NCBI GenBank assembly: GCA_047495785.1
Contig: JBLDXI010000015.1
Location: 2,108,001-2,172,000, forward strand
DNA length: 64,000 bases
Direction of reading: 5' to 3'
From: Lepidodermella squamata
Taxonomy: Eukaryota > Gastrotricha
In this document: positions 23,025-34,529 of the stretch, piece by piece
How the letters are laid out: each line of letters opens with the position of its first letter
Position numbering within the stretch: position 1 is the first letter of the stretch
The notes under the pieces: generated by a model
What the model was told of the DNA's origin: nothing
What the model saw: only the letters and a program-made list of their open reading frames with translations
The model's database searches: none
Translations under genes and position numbers: made by a program

Positions 23025-26000
23025 ATGGCGGATGAATCATTGATGAGAGAGATTGAAGAGCAGCGGAGGCTGACCTTGAAGCGGAAAATGGTCGAATGGG
23101 ACTTGCCATTAGAGGTCGTTTTATTCTGCGAATCTTCCCCCTCAGCCGCAACCGCCTTAATCAATCATATTTCGGGGTTAAGAACTTACCAGGAAGATTT
23201 ATTGGCCCTGTTAGCGAATATGAAGCGGAAATACGAAGCCGAGAATATGACTGTTCTAGCGGAAATTCACCGATTGACCGAACAGTTGAAGAATGAGGAT
23301 CTTCGAAGCCAAGATGAGATCGAAAATTTAAAGTCAGAAATCGAATCTCGTAACGAAATGATTGATCAACTCAATAAAAGAGTCGACGATTTATTTATCG
23401 ATTTGGAGTGCAAAGATGCCGAAATTGACCAGTGGAGAGTTGATTTCGAAGTTCTATCCGAAAACAAAACCAATATCGATGCGGCTTTATTGCGATGTCA
23501 GCGGGCTGTGGTAGATTTACAGCTAAAGTTGGAAAATGAAAAGCGATCGAAAATTGCGTTTGCTCGCAGATTGCGTTCAAATTTCAGATGCAGGGTTGCA
23601 AAAATCGAATTGTATGTTAACTTTATTCCAATGAGTAATTTAGTTCTATTTTAAATCAATTTCAGAAGACGAACACGCGAGTATGAAGTAGGCCTTGGAA
23701 AGTTATGTTATCACCTTTCGGTTCTTCAAGAGGAAAATCAGTCCTTACGTTTGAGAAATGAGTGTCTTGAAGATGAAAAGTCCAAGCGAATTCCGAAATC
23801 GGTAGTCAGATCAAAAGACGGTATGTTACTATGGATTTCCAATTTCAAAATAATCAAGTATTGTAATTTTAGTATTGATTGCGCAGCTGAAAGTTGAACG
23901 AAAAAAGGAGCGAAAGAAATTCGCGCGAATTAAGGCAGAATTATGTGCGAAAATCGATCGATTGAGCAGTGACCTGTCAATTTTGGAGTCGGCAGCCGCG
24001 TTGAAGGCTGAACCTCATCCTCCTGTTTGCAATAACTGTTCCACCTTGAGGAACGACCTGGGTCAACATTGCAGGGGTGGAGAAGAACAAGTTTTGAATG
24101 AAGCCGTCCGCAGTTAGCTTTGTAGTAACGAAACCAACTTTTTGCTCGCTAGTTCGAGGAAGTCGTGTAACCTGTTCGTTTCGTGCGTTTTAGCTGGGTT
24201 CAATAGCTGAGTGAACAGCTGGTGGAATATCCGAGGTACGATTTCGAAAGTCCCGTCGACAAAAATTCGATCAGCGGCTTCAAGCCGAGCCGAAAATCGC
24301 CGCTGCGTCGCCATTATCGGCAAAATCGATGTCGATCAAAAACTCTTTGCTATCCAAAGTTTTGATGAACCGGCCGTTCAAACTCTTCGCTGTAGCGTGC
24401 TCCATACTAGACATGAAGTCGGGTTCGTTTGCCTCGAACGCGGTACAAGATGCTTTGAACAGCGGGATATTTCGGGTCCATTTGTTCTTAAATTAAGTGA
24501 CGAACGCTCCGTGCACTCACAAGCCGGGTCCGTCGGAAGACTGAGCCCTAAAGCTAAGCAAGAGATACAACAACAACCCTGTCGAACGCCGGTTAGCTAA
24601 CGGTGAGCTAACTTCTTAGTCACCAGTGGTGATGTCACGGTGACTATGATATTGGGCGAACCAGTAGCTTACGGGAATGTCACCGGTGACAGAGTTTGAT
24701 CTTAGATGAGACTATGTTAGGTATAAATCACATGTCATTTGTCGAAGTCAGATCACAGATAAGACTATAAGGTATAAATCACATCAAGTCACATATTAGT
24801 CTCGATATGCAGTGTCAAATTCCAACTACTTGTTGCTGGGTCGGTCGCGATAGTGGGGCTGGTCGGGTTGGTGGGTGTGATTTTTTTCCCACTATATTAA
24901 TCAATTGATAGAATCGCGTGCTGCCAAGCCCCATTGATCCCATTGATGCTATCATATCGACCATCAGAGCAACACGTAGTTGGACTTCGACTCCGCAAAA
25001 TCTGGCCTAAGATGCAGATGTCAGATAAGAATGTAAGGTATGAATCTCAAGTCTGATGTCAGATAGGACTACAAGGAGGTAAAAATCACATGTCATCATC
25101 GCCATCATCAGGCGACTTGATCATAGAAACGTGGAAAGTGTCGTCATCGCTTGAATGATCGGACTCCCCGCTGGCCACTCAGCCGCTTTGCGACCTCGAC
25201 CGCGAAACGGGTGTGCGACATCTTGACCGACATCTTGGCAACCCGACAATTTGACCCAAGACATTTTGTAACATATATTATTATCGGAATACTTGGGTCA
25301 AGATGTCGATGAGGGCAGTGTGTCTTAGGTCAATATGTCTTTGGGTCGAAATGTTACGTTAGGCCAGGACGTCTTGGGTAAAAATGACGCTATCCCCGCG
25401 AAACGTAGGCGAAACGTAGCAGAACAAATCTGAAAAAATTTCTACATTTTTGACGCACGAATTTGTTTTTTATTTCATCCTGAGTATAGCAAAACTGAAA
25501 ACTGAATAGCTTGTTATGGATAGTAGTGAACGCGTTTGTATCTCCATTCATTACTTACTTTTTGCCATAGTATGTACGAATTGCCGAAATGGCGTACATA
25601 TTTATGTACGAATAGCCATTCCGATTAAAGTTTTCCTTTTTTATTTCCATTTTCTAGATAAAATTGTGCGGCTTGAAACTGCTGTTCTATCGAAAAATGC
25701 CGTAATTGGCGAATTTGAAGCTCAGCGTGATTCGATGGAGGCTGAAAGAAATGAATTTTCCAGTGAGTTTTATTATGCTATTCTTATCAATGTCTATATC
25801 GCTAGTAATTTTGTCAGATTTTCGACCTCAGTCGTTAAAATACTTCCTCTATTTTAGTTTTATTCTGCAGAACACTCATTTTACAGAAATCAAAATTGAC
25901 TGGAGAAGTGTAGAATGGATTATGAAAGCAAAATATTCAGAGGCTGAAATTAATGAAAATTAAGGCGGATTTTTCATCTTTTTATTTATTTTTCATTTCT

Positions 26001-26392
26001 GATTGCACTGTGCTAGTAAATACCTATTGTCGTCAGATTTTGGGCGATTTTTATCGAAAAGCTCTCACGATTGAAATTATTAAACTTTTGGTGTAGGAAA
26101 AGTGTCAGATCTGCAGCAGAAGATTGCTGATCAAGAGTCGATTAATGAAGCACAGCGAAAAGCGGTCGACGATCTGCAAGCGGAAAATCGACGCCTTGTT
26201 GCTGTTTTACAAGACGCTGGTCATCGAATCCAGCGAGATATAGCAACTGCTCTTCACAACAACTCATCAAGTCAGCAAAACGATGCGCCAGTTCATTCGA
26301 CACCAAACAATCCTCAAATTGGAAATTTGAGTGCTGAGCTGGCATGGCTGCAAAGCAGTCGACGATTGCGGCTCAATTTTATCAAGAAGTGA
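23025..26392 (+). CDS. Coiled-coil head-domain protein, array gene D
   Basis: Five exons, 23025-23611, 23666-23820, 23873-24061, 25658-25762 and 26097-26392, join in frame to 443 aa. The divergent head is at about residues 12-70 (WDLPLEVVLFCESSP, then LRTYQEDLLALL), followed by coiled coil with the motif RVDDLFIDLECKDAEIDQW, the segment IPKSVVRSKD, and a CxxC site (VCNNCSTLRNDL) in exon 3. The last exon is a coil ending in a Gln/Asn/Ser-rich stretch. Exon 3's donor (24062) and the fourth intron are inferred from the paralogue E, where the same exons are present; the 1.6-kb third intron holds a MULE-like fragment. D and E form a tandem duplicate pair sharing exon order and phases. E lacks the CxxC segment. 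Confidence 0.78.
24114..24323 (-). mobile_element. MULE-type transposase fragment
   Basis: The minus strand encodes LEAADRIFVDGTFEIVPRIF followed by HQLF. The pattern (W/I)FxDGTFxxxPxxFxQLF is typical of the start of the MULE transposase domain as found in animal elements. The frame is not maintained further. It sits inside intron 3 of gene D. Confidence 0.5.
24640..25400. repeat. Repeat-rich insert in intron 3 of gene D
   Basis: Short related segments such as AGGTATAAATCACAT recur near 24719, 24769 and (diverged) 25037 and 25078. Near 25230-25390 TTGACCCAAG and CTTGGGTCAA occur as inverted copies, with other GACATCTTG/CTTGGGT variants around them. This looks like the inside of a degraded mobile element; class not determined. 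Confidence 0.4.
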
Positions 26393-26524
26393 CTTGAAAA
26401 TTATTTATTTGCGGTTTTTGCGAAATTTGTTGTGATTTGATTGTAGCAAATTTCTTTATTCAATTGATTTTCTAGGATTTTCTATCATTATGCCTTGTAA
26501 TTTTTTAGATTTTTATCATGTGAA

Positions 26525-29500
26525 ATGACTGATAAATCGTTGGTTGAAGAGCAGCGGAGAATGACCTTGAAGCGGAAAATGGTCGAATGTGATTTGCCAT
26601 TAGAGGTCGTTTCATTCTGCGAGTCTTCCCCCTCTGTCGCATCCGCCTTAATCAATCACATTTCGGATTTGAAGACGTACCAGGAAGATTTGACGGCCCT
26701 GTTAGCGAATGTCAAACTAAATTACGAAGCAGATAACTTGACTTTTTCAAGGGAAATCCTTCGATTGACCGAACAGTTGAAGAATGATTTTCGAAGTCAA
26801 GAAGAAATCGAACGTCTGAAGTCGGAAATCGAATCTCGTGACAAGAAGATTGATCAACTCAATAAAAAAGTCGAAGATTTGTTGATTGATTTGGAGCGCA
26901 AAAATAGTGAAATTGAGCGGTGGAAAGTTGATTTCGAAGATTTATCCGAAATCAATAAGAAATTAGAGTCAAGATGTCAGGAAGAAATTGAGCGTCTAAA
27001 GTCAGATATTGAATCTCGGGACGAGAAGCTTGGTCAACTCAATAAAGCAGTCGAAGATTTGTTGATTGATTTGGAGCGCAAAGATGGTAAAATTGAGCAG
27101 TGGAGAGTTGATTTCGAAAATCTAACTGAAATCAATAAGAAATTGAAGTCAAGATGTCAGGAAGAAATTGAAAGTCTAAAGTCACAGATATTGAATCTCG
27201 TGACGAGAAGATCGGTCAACTCAATAAAAAAGCCGAAGATTTAGTCCGAAGTCAAGAAGAAATCGATCTTCTGAAGTCGCAAATCGAATCTCGTGGCGAG
27301 AAGCTTGATCAGCTCAATAAAAAGGTCGACGATTTATTGATTGATTTAGAACGAAAAGATGGCAAAATTGAGCAGTGGAGAGTCGATTTCGAAGATTTAT
27401 CCGAAAGCAAAGTCAATCTCGAATCGTCTTTATTGAAATGTCAGCAGGCCGTGGAAGATTTAGAGCTCAAGCTGAAAAATGAGAAACGATCGAAAATTGC
27501 GTCTGCTCGCGGAATTCGTTTGTTTTTCCGATGCAGGGTTGCAAGAATCGAAATGTAGGTCAAGTTGTTCCAAAAAACTCGATCGTTTATTTTCATTCAA
27601 TTTCAGGAGACGAAAACAAGAGTTTGAGGAAGCACTTGGCAAATTAAGTAATTACCTTACGATTCTACAGGAGGAAAATCAGTCCTTGCTTTTGAGAATC
27701 GAAGAAGAAAAAGCTAAGCAAATTCCGAAATCTGTGATCAGATCCAAAGATGGTATATTATAATGGATTTCGAGAATAAATATTCAACTGTTAATGTAGG
27801 ATTGATTGAGCAGCTGAAAGCTCGAAGAAAAAAGGAGCGAGAGAAATTTGCCCGAATTAAGGCGGTAAAATCAGGTATTAATTGTCACGATTTCATAATT
27901 TCCCATCATTTTTATTTCCATTTTCCAGATGAAATTTTGCGACTCGAAACTGCTGTTTTATCAAAAAATTCGGCTCTTAGCGAATTTGCAGCACAACGTG
28001 ATTCAATGAATGCGGAAAGAAGTGAATTATCTCGTGAGTTGTTTCACCTATTCTTTGAAATCTGAAGTTGAAATTTGCGGATATAGAATTGTTGAATGCA
28101 TTCACGAGTTATTTTTGTTAGATTTTCGATCGCCAAATACCTACTCAATTTCTGTCCTGCAAAACCTAAATTTGCACAAAGTCAAATTAACGGAAGGAAT
28201 TATAAATGGCAATTTTGGCAATTTTTCTGCATTTTCCAGCAAAACGAAAATTGTTGACTTGAAGGAGAATGATTTTCAGATTCCAAGATATTTTTCTTGG
28301 AGATTTGAATTTTTCACATTTCAAACCCTTAAGAGGCCCCCTTCCTCCAAAGACAGGAACCGACGAAGTCATTCATCAGTAAGCGTCATTCCGGATACCC
28401 TTTCTGTTCACCTTTCAGGATTTCAGGGTCAGAACTTGAGCCTCCGGTCTTTGGCCGTGATTTTTCGATATCGAAAAAGTGGATACATCCTGACTGCGGC
28501 AGCTAATTCGATTCTTTTGCATCTCCGCAGAGGCTTTCTTCGTTTATTTATTTTAAAATGTCTTGCAATTATCGCATTAGCGATCTGAGAAAATATTCAG
28601 AAGAACAGACAGTACATTTTGAAAGGCGCCTCACTGACGAAACAAGGTACTTTTCAACCTTAGAAGACTCGAGAAATTATTTTAACAACTTTCCTATCCA
28701 TGAGATAAGGTGTATAAGGAATAAGGACTGTAGACAGAAGATGCATAATTAAATAGTAGGTTTTGTCGGCTTTCAAGCGAAGCGATCTACTCTTCTGAGA
28801 CTTGAAAATGCAGCCAATTAAGCTACTGCACCTTTTTTAACAAGGAACAAACCTTTTTAACAAGGTTTGAAAAGAAAGCTTGTTATCTATACTTGTACTC
28901 CCAAATCGCGTACACCATTGACAGATTCTAGCTTAGCACCATCGATATTGTAGTCTAAAAGGAATATGACGAGGCCCTAACCTAAGAACGCTTAGGTTTC
29001 TTGGCGTTTGAAGCCCGGATCGCCGCCATCGATCAGGAGAAATAAGCAGGCAGCTGCGAAAACGTCTCAATCGGTGCCGTTGGATTGCCTTGGACATGGT
29101 TGAAGATGTACTTTCAGCTTCTCTTCTTCCATTAGCACCCGGTATCGGTCTCTTAGTTGGCCGCGAAGTTCTTCATTCATTGATGTATATGTCGTATGTA
29201 ATCTTGGAAATCATGTATTGTTAACAATAAATGACCCGATTTCATGTAATGTGAACAATACATATGTATTCTTAGAAACACATGTCATTTCATCATTTAT
29301 TATCGGAATTAAATGAAAATGTCTATGTATTATCAGAAAAATATAACAAATCGCTGCGAATGTGTTATGTAAAGTGAGAAATCGTGTTAATCGCAGTTGA
29401 GGTTGTCACAATTTTTGCCTGGATGACACCGGCTATTGCAGATCAGTTGATTCTTACGGCACCTGCAGTTGGCCCCACGTCCGCTGCTCTTGCACCCACT

Positions 29501-32235
29501 CCGACAGTTCCGACAGTGTTAGAATAATGACGACCATCCAGCCGCCCCTTCTTCGTGCCCAACTGAACACTCCCATCTTCAAACACCTCGAGACAAACGC
29601 CGTCTCGTCATTATTATAACACTTATAAGTTGTTGGAAGAGAAATTCTTCGCGCCGAGTGACGTTGTGATTTGTAGAAAGATCGTTGTGCACTTCTGGAA
29701 TTTTTATGAGAAGACGCATTTGCTGAACTACAGATCGACCTGCTATCATCAATTGCCAGAGAGAGTAGAAGACTCGGGAGAACTAAATAGCAAAGTCTCA
29801 ATAAATGCATGGCAAAACATAGACATTAACATACTCATAGAGGCAGCAAATTCGGCGCGAAGAATTTCTCTTCCACCAACTTACCGTATATACCGGAATA
29901 TAAAGGACTCCCTACTATTTTTTTCAAACGGTCCGAAAACCCCTCTCTTCAATTCAGGGCCTCTCTTTTATTTAGGGCCTCCCTATTATTTTTTCTTCGC
30001 CCCGAACAAACCCGAGGTATCACTGAAAATGCTGCTAATCACCATCAAAAGAGAGGATTTTCATGGCGATAATGCCTCGCACCAGGTAGTCGGGTCACTT
30101 TTCCCTCAAGTTTCGCTTAAGCTGTATGCAAACAAGGTTAAGAGGGATTAAGGTGAACAGCTAATTTGTACCCGCGCGCGCATTTCGGGGTGGCGTCAAG
30201 GGTGTTGGTAGCAGACCCTCTCTACAATTTAGGTCCTCCCTTTAATTATTTCAAATGCCTCGTAACCCTCTCTACTAAATAGGTCCTCCCTTCTAATTAG
30301 GTCCTCACTTATAATCCGGTATATACGGTATAAGTTTTAGAATAATGACGAGACGGCGTTTGTCTCGAGGTTTAACAAATTCATTTCCCTCTTCTAAAAA
30401 ATTTCAAGCGAAAAGCATACCTTGATGATCGGTTCAAATCGCGCATTTTTTCATAGAATCTGACTGCCCCATCATGCGAAAGCAGCTCGTTATGTTTCAT
30501 CGCAGTCGAAGCTCTGTATTTCGGAAAAAACCTAAACAATCGAAAATTTTTAAATTCACAATATAGCCGTAGAAGCTTTCGGGGTTGAATGCCGAGTATA
30601 GATACAAAGGTCCAAAATTCGTTATTGAATCGGCGATATGCGACAATTGGTGCATAGCGAGGGTGATGTATTCTTGGCCATACAGCTCGCCAAATTCGAC
30701 CAGCCACTCGTTGCACATTTCCCGAATGTCGGCAATAGAGTGGCCGAACAAGTTCGTATGGCAAGAGATGAAGAGAATGTAAGAAAGTCGATCAAAATTT
30801 TGGGCGTAGGCACTGCCGAGGCCGCTGTTACGAAGGATGAAAGGACCGGTGATGAACGTGATCATTGAACTTCCAGGTTGATCATTGAACAGTTCTCGCC
30901 AGTTTTGAAAACCGTTAGTAGCTTATCCAAGTCGATGTCAACCATTCGGTTGCCGATTGACAAAACCCAAATTTCAGTAATCGGTTCAGTTGTGCAAATT
31001 AACGACAAGCGAAGCCGGGTTCTCGTCAGTTAGCTTCATGTTGACATCACGCGCTATCCGCTTCCCTTCCTTATCCACCTCGTCGAACGAAGCTAATTCT
31101 ACTGCGTGTCATTTGAGCGAAATTGCGTTGAATGAAAACTCGACAACCCTTCTAGCCGGGAAGGTTCTTTCTCCCTTTAGGGCGACAGACTGTTTAGCGA
31201 ACCGGTCGATAGTTACCGAATTAACTAGGCTGTTGGTGATGAGCAACGGCTTTAATTGAGAAAAAACTTGCTCCGCCCCGGTTGAGGTGGAAAGGGTGAT
31301 GAGCCTGCCAGCATAGCAGCTAATGCCGGGAAATGCCATGGGTGACGTTGATTAAGCGCCATATGTGGCCCCACCATTGCAGAAGCACCAAGCCTTCGTC
31401 ATCGTCTGGAAGAACGATTTTCTTCGCATGGGCGACGCATCTTGTTCGCCACGTGGCTGTTTTAGCTTTATCTAGTCTTTTCAGCCACATTTCTACCGTT
31501 TGCATAATAGCCGAAATCTCGTACATATTTATGATAGCCTCACTCTGGATGGCGTGGCACTGATTTTTTTGAGCGCGCTATTTCGGAAGTCAACCTTTTT
31601 CACTGGTTGAAGCCGAATTTCTCAGAATCCTTGGGATAGTCGATTATTTTTGGCAATATTTTCAAGATATAGCCTAACCATAGAGATCAGATTAAAACAG
31701 AGAGGAAACTCGATGCAAAAATTTTCTACAAAAAGTCATCGAGTTTTTAAGGCGGATTTTTGAATTCAGAATTATTTATCTATTTATTATATTTAAAAGT
31801 ATTTGTTGGTTAATCTGATCTCTATGCTTCTAAGCCCACTTTTACGTATTATCGGGTAAATTTTCAAAGGCTAAAAATCACTGAAAATTAGGATTTTTTA
31901 TTTCTGATCGGAAGGTCCTAGTAAAAAATCTTCTCTTAAAATCTAAATTTAGTCAATTTAATTTTGGTGTAGGACAAATTTCAAATCTACAGCAAATGAT
32001 CTCTAGTCAAGAGTCGAAAATCGAAGCGCAACGAAAAGCGATTGAAGATCTGAAAGCGGAAAATCGACGCCTTGTTGCTTTTTTACAAGACGCTGGCGAT
32101 CGATTCAGGCGAGACATAGCAGCTGCTCTCAACAACAGCTCGTCGAGTCTTGAAGACTCTTCTTCTTTCAACACATCGTTTCCTCAGCAAAACGACGAGC
32201 CTATTTATTCGACACCAAACAATTCTGAAATATGA
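26525..32235 (+). CDS. Coiled-coil head-domain protein, array gene E, apparently frameshifted
   Basis: Paralogue of D. Exons are 26525-27554, 27607-27752, 27800-27874, 27929-28033 and 31973-32235. The head (CDLPLEVVSFCESSP, LKTYQEDLTALL) is followed by a 60-residue unit (EEIERLKSEIESRDxKI, then DLLIDLERKxxxIExW) repeated in tandem. Near 27184 the third unit carries two extra bases (gtcacagata against gtcagata in the second unit), so the frame breaks after about 220 residues, yet downstream sequence stays coding-like in the shifted frame and splice sites are intact. Either a recent mutation, an assembly error or an unusual splice explains this. The 3.9-kb last intron contains several nested transposons. 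The final exon matches D's (AQRKAIEDLKAENRRLVA). Confidence 0.68.
26801..27340 (+). repeat. Coding tandem repeat, 180-bp unit
   Basis: The motif GAAGAAAT(C/T)GA recurs at 26801, 26981 and 27161, exactly 180 bp (60 codons) apart, and again at 27256 after a shortened 95-bp unit. The unit encodes a charged heptad coil (QLNKxVEDLLIDLERK). The short unit is 93+2 bp, which is where the reading frame is lost. Confidence 0.85.
29390..29530 (-). mobile_element. Cys-rich motif of transposon type, fragment
   Basis: The minus strand reads CRNCRSGC, then CRCRKNQLICNSRCHPG and KNCDN. This spacing resembles the short Cys-rich module found at the end of some transposon-encoded proteins of animals. Small, isolated and without the rest of the protein. 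Confidence 0.3.
29585..30371. mobile_element. Outer MITE with about 70-bp terminal inverted repeats
   Basis: The left end (ACCTCGAGACAAACGCCGTC at 29585) and right end (its inverse, ending 30371) continue as near-perfect inverted repeats: CTCGTCATTATT, CTTATAAGTTG, then GGAAGAGAAATTCTTCGCGC. The right repeat is split by the inner element at 29884-30328. Without that insertion the element is about 340 bp and nearly all terminal repeat. No convincing target duplication was seen. No coding capacity. Confidence 0.8.
29884..30328. mobile_element. Inner MITE with TA target duplication
   Basis: 445 bp bounded by CCGTATATACCGG and its inverse CCGGTATATACGG, flanked on both sides by TA (29882-29883 and 30329-30330). 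The TA duplication suggests a Tc1/mariner-type transposase acted on it. The interior is made of CCTCTCT/GGTCCTCCCT-like pyrimidine-rich blocks and does not encode protein. It is inserted in the right terminal repeat of the outer MITE. Confidence 0.8.
30381..30866 (-). mobile_element. Transposon remnant with DUF4218/tnp2-like segment
   Basis: The minus strand encodes HSIADIREMCNEWLVEFGEL, then HQLSHIADSITNFGPLYLYS and FNPESFYGYIV. The order (conserved HxLxH followed by FGPLxxxSAFxxExxxG) is that of the C-terminal region of tnp2-type transposon proteins of the CACTA/EnSpm-like class. The frame ends abruptly and no N-terminal transposase was found. It lies within the last intron of gene E. Confidence 0.6.
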
Positions 32236-32378
32236 ATTCTCAACCGAACGATTGAAGCTCAATTTTTATCAAGAAGTGACTTGAAAATTATTTGTTTGCC
32301 AATTTTTGCGACATTGTTTGTGATTTTAAATAAAAACTCTTCATTCAAATGATTTTCTAGGATTTTTTTTTATCAATA

Positions 32379-33005
32379 ATGGAGTCGAATTGCAAACGGC
32401 TAATGATCGCCAATTTCCCTCTCAACGTGTTGAATTCAATTGATTCGAGTAATAACCAGCTCGTGGAGGGGCTTATTGAATATGCCAGATCGCGAGATGA
32501 ATACGAAAAATCGCTGGCTTCGATGGTTATTTCGTTGAAAGAAAAGATCGAGATGAATCACGTTGATCATTGCAAACAAATCGAACACTTGATGTCGCAA
32601 GGGAGAAGTTTACTAGCCGACGTGCAGCAGAAAATGGCTGTCTCTGCTTCAGAAAATCACGCGAAATTGCAAGTTCTCAGTCAAGAAAATGAGCTGCTGA
32701 AAAATCAAGTCGTGCAGTGTGAGGCTGAAAAAGCTCGGGCATTCAAGAAATTGAGCCGTTTCAAGAACTTTTCATCGACCTGCGGTGCGAAATCAGTGAT
32801 CGCTAAAATAAAAATCGAGACGCTGGAACGTAAATTGGGCGCTGCTGTGCAAGAAAAGGTGGATTTGATGCATGAAATTGAGCAACTCCGTTTTGATCAA
32901 GCGGCTGGTTTTTATGCCGATGGCGAATTCGAAGCAGGCCCGTTGAATTTATCGCTCTCGGTGAAACGACCTAGAATCGTTGATAAGGGCTCGGCAATCA
33001 ACTGA
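32379..33005 (+). CDS. Short coiled-coil head-domain protein, array gene F
   Basis: Single exon, 208 aa. The head at residues 5-60 follows the array pattern (ANFPLNVLNSIDSSNNQLVE, then YARSRDEYEKSLASMV). Coiled coil covers about 60-180. The C-terminal tail has PLNLSLSVKRPRIVD: PLNLS matches the PxDLS-type CtBP-binding motif, and KRPR is a minimal nuclear signal; both are short and could be chance. The ATG lies 24 bp after a CTAG-type acceptor in a T-rich tract. It is the shortest intact member and lies 144 bp after E. Confidence 0.85.
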   Translation: MESNCKRLMIANFPLNVLNSIDSSNNQLVEGLIEYARSRDEYEKSLASMVISLKEKIEMNHVDHCKQIEHLMSQGRSLLADVQQKMAVSASENHAKLQVLSQENELLKNQVVQCEAEKARAFKKLSRFKNFSSTCGAKSVIAKIKIETLERKLGAAVQEKVDLMHEIEQLRFDQAAGFYADGEFEAGPLNLSLSVKRPRIVDKGSAIN

Positions 33006-34529
33006 CTGGGCGAATGAATTGACAATTTTAGATGTTATTTTTTTCACAAATTTCTTAATTTTTGATTTTTACTCGATCAATAAATTTTTCATTTTTTTTT
33101 ATTTTAGTTTATTTTAGTTATTTTATTTTGTTATTTAGGTATTTTATCAGTTATCTGGTTACTTATATAACGGCTACGTCGTGTATCGGCACACTCAGAT
33201 ATTGAGGCCTGGAAACGCCTAAAAACGTTCCTTTCGTCAGTCGGAAAAATTAAGTTCAAAATTTTTAACTTATTCTTGTTTTTAGCTTTCTCAAACCTGG
33301 GGCTCATTTACTCTGAAGAATATGTAGAAAATTCACCCTGAGAACATGAAAATGAAGATTTTCTTCGATTTCAAGATTTTTCAATTCCAACTATTTTTCG
33401 AAGAGATTTTTCGGTTTTATTTTTATTTCACACTGGTGCATCCAATTTCTGGTACTGTTCAATTTAATACCGAAATACTAACCCGGGCTTATGCAAAAAT
33501 GATACCTCGAAAAATGGAGAAAAAAAGCGGAGTATCTTTTATCGGAACCAAATTTACAGTAGTCAAAGGAACCAGAGTCATTTTTTGAATAATTTTACGA
33601 ATTTTAGGTGAATCACGAGTTCTGAATAGAACACCCTGTCTTATAGAGAATTTTACGCTGAATTTAATGGTGTTTTTTGTAGAATTCTTTTGCTCAATCT
33701 TGACCGGCAATGAATATCCAAAATGTCATTTCAGGCCACTAGAAAATTCAAAAATTTGGTTCCGCTTACCGTAAATTTGGTTCCGGTAAAAGGAGGACCC
33801 GGAAAAAATATTCAATATTAAATCTAGGACATTCTTAGCTCCGCGCAAAAAATTCCAGAAAAAATCGAGTAGTTGGTGTAAGATGGGGATAAATCAGAAT
33901 TATTATTTTTTATTTTTTTTCCAATATATTTGCTTATTTTTGTGGCATCTGAATGCTAATTAGCACCTCGTAAATATTCATGTTTTTGCATCTATCAAAA
34001 TTTCTGAGTCTGTCCTAGTTACACTTACCACTTACATTTTTGGCTGATTTGAACCCAAACGTGTAGCTATAAATACTTCGCGCACGTGCGAGATATTTTT
34101 TGTTTCAGCTCAGAAAATTCTTGACCATGCGCAACTTTTAATTATCACTTTGTTTGACATGGGCTTATGCAACAAAGACCTGACTTTTAATCTTAAAATT
34201 CACCGCATTTTTTTTACAAAATTCAGACCCATAATTATATGGAAAAGTTCTTCGTCGTCTTCGTCGTAGATTCTCTCCTCGTCGTCGTGGATTTCAGGCG
34301 CTTCCTCGTTTTCAGATTGAGGTTCAGCGCGTGCCTCTTGGCGCAGCAAAGAATTCGTTTCGCACGTGCCATAGTAGCATATTCGAGAAATAACTTCATT
34401 ATATTGTGAGTAAACATATTTTTCAGCGCCGTAGTTTGTATCAGAATATTTACTCGATTTTAACGAGAATCATTTGTTCATTTAGCAGGGTTTTTCTCAA
34501 TATTTGTAGAGCTTTATTACAGTCAGACC
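33006..34529. other. Spacer between F and G
   Basis: No gene recognised apart from the MITE-like element described separately. Near 34404 GTGAGT and near 34425 a TTTTTCAG could be part of 5'-UTR splicing of gene G. Confidence 0.4.
33535..33793. mobile_element. MITE-like element
   Basis: TCTTTTATCGGAACCAAATT at the left and the inverse (AATTTGGTTCCGGTAAAAGG) at the right form terminal inverted repeats of about 25 bp, 260 bp apart. The interior is AT-rich and non-coding. No clear target duplication seen. Confidence 0.5.

Noticed and set aside
24640-25400. CRISPR-like or satellite array
   Set aside because: Repeated segments are irregular in spacing and diverged, in a eukaryotic intron. They look like transposon debris, not a regular array.
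28010-28588. 192-codon open frame in the last intron of gene E
   Set aside because: It starts inside exon 4 in another frame and runs through intron sequence; composition is low-complexity and no motif is seen. The exon 4 donor (CTC|GTGAG) explains the true reading.
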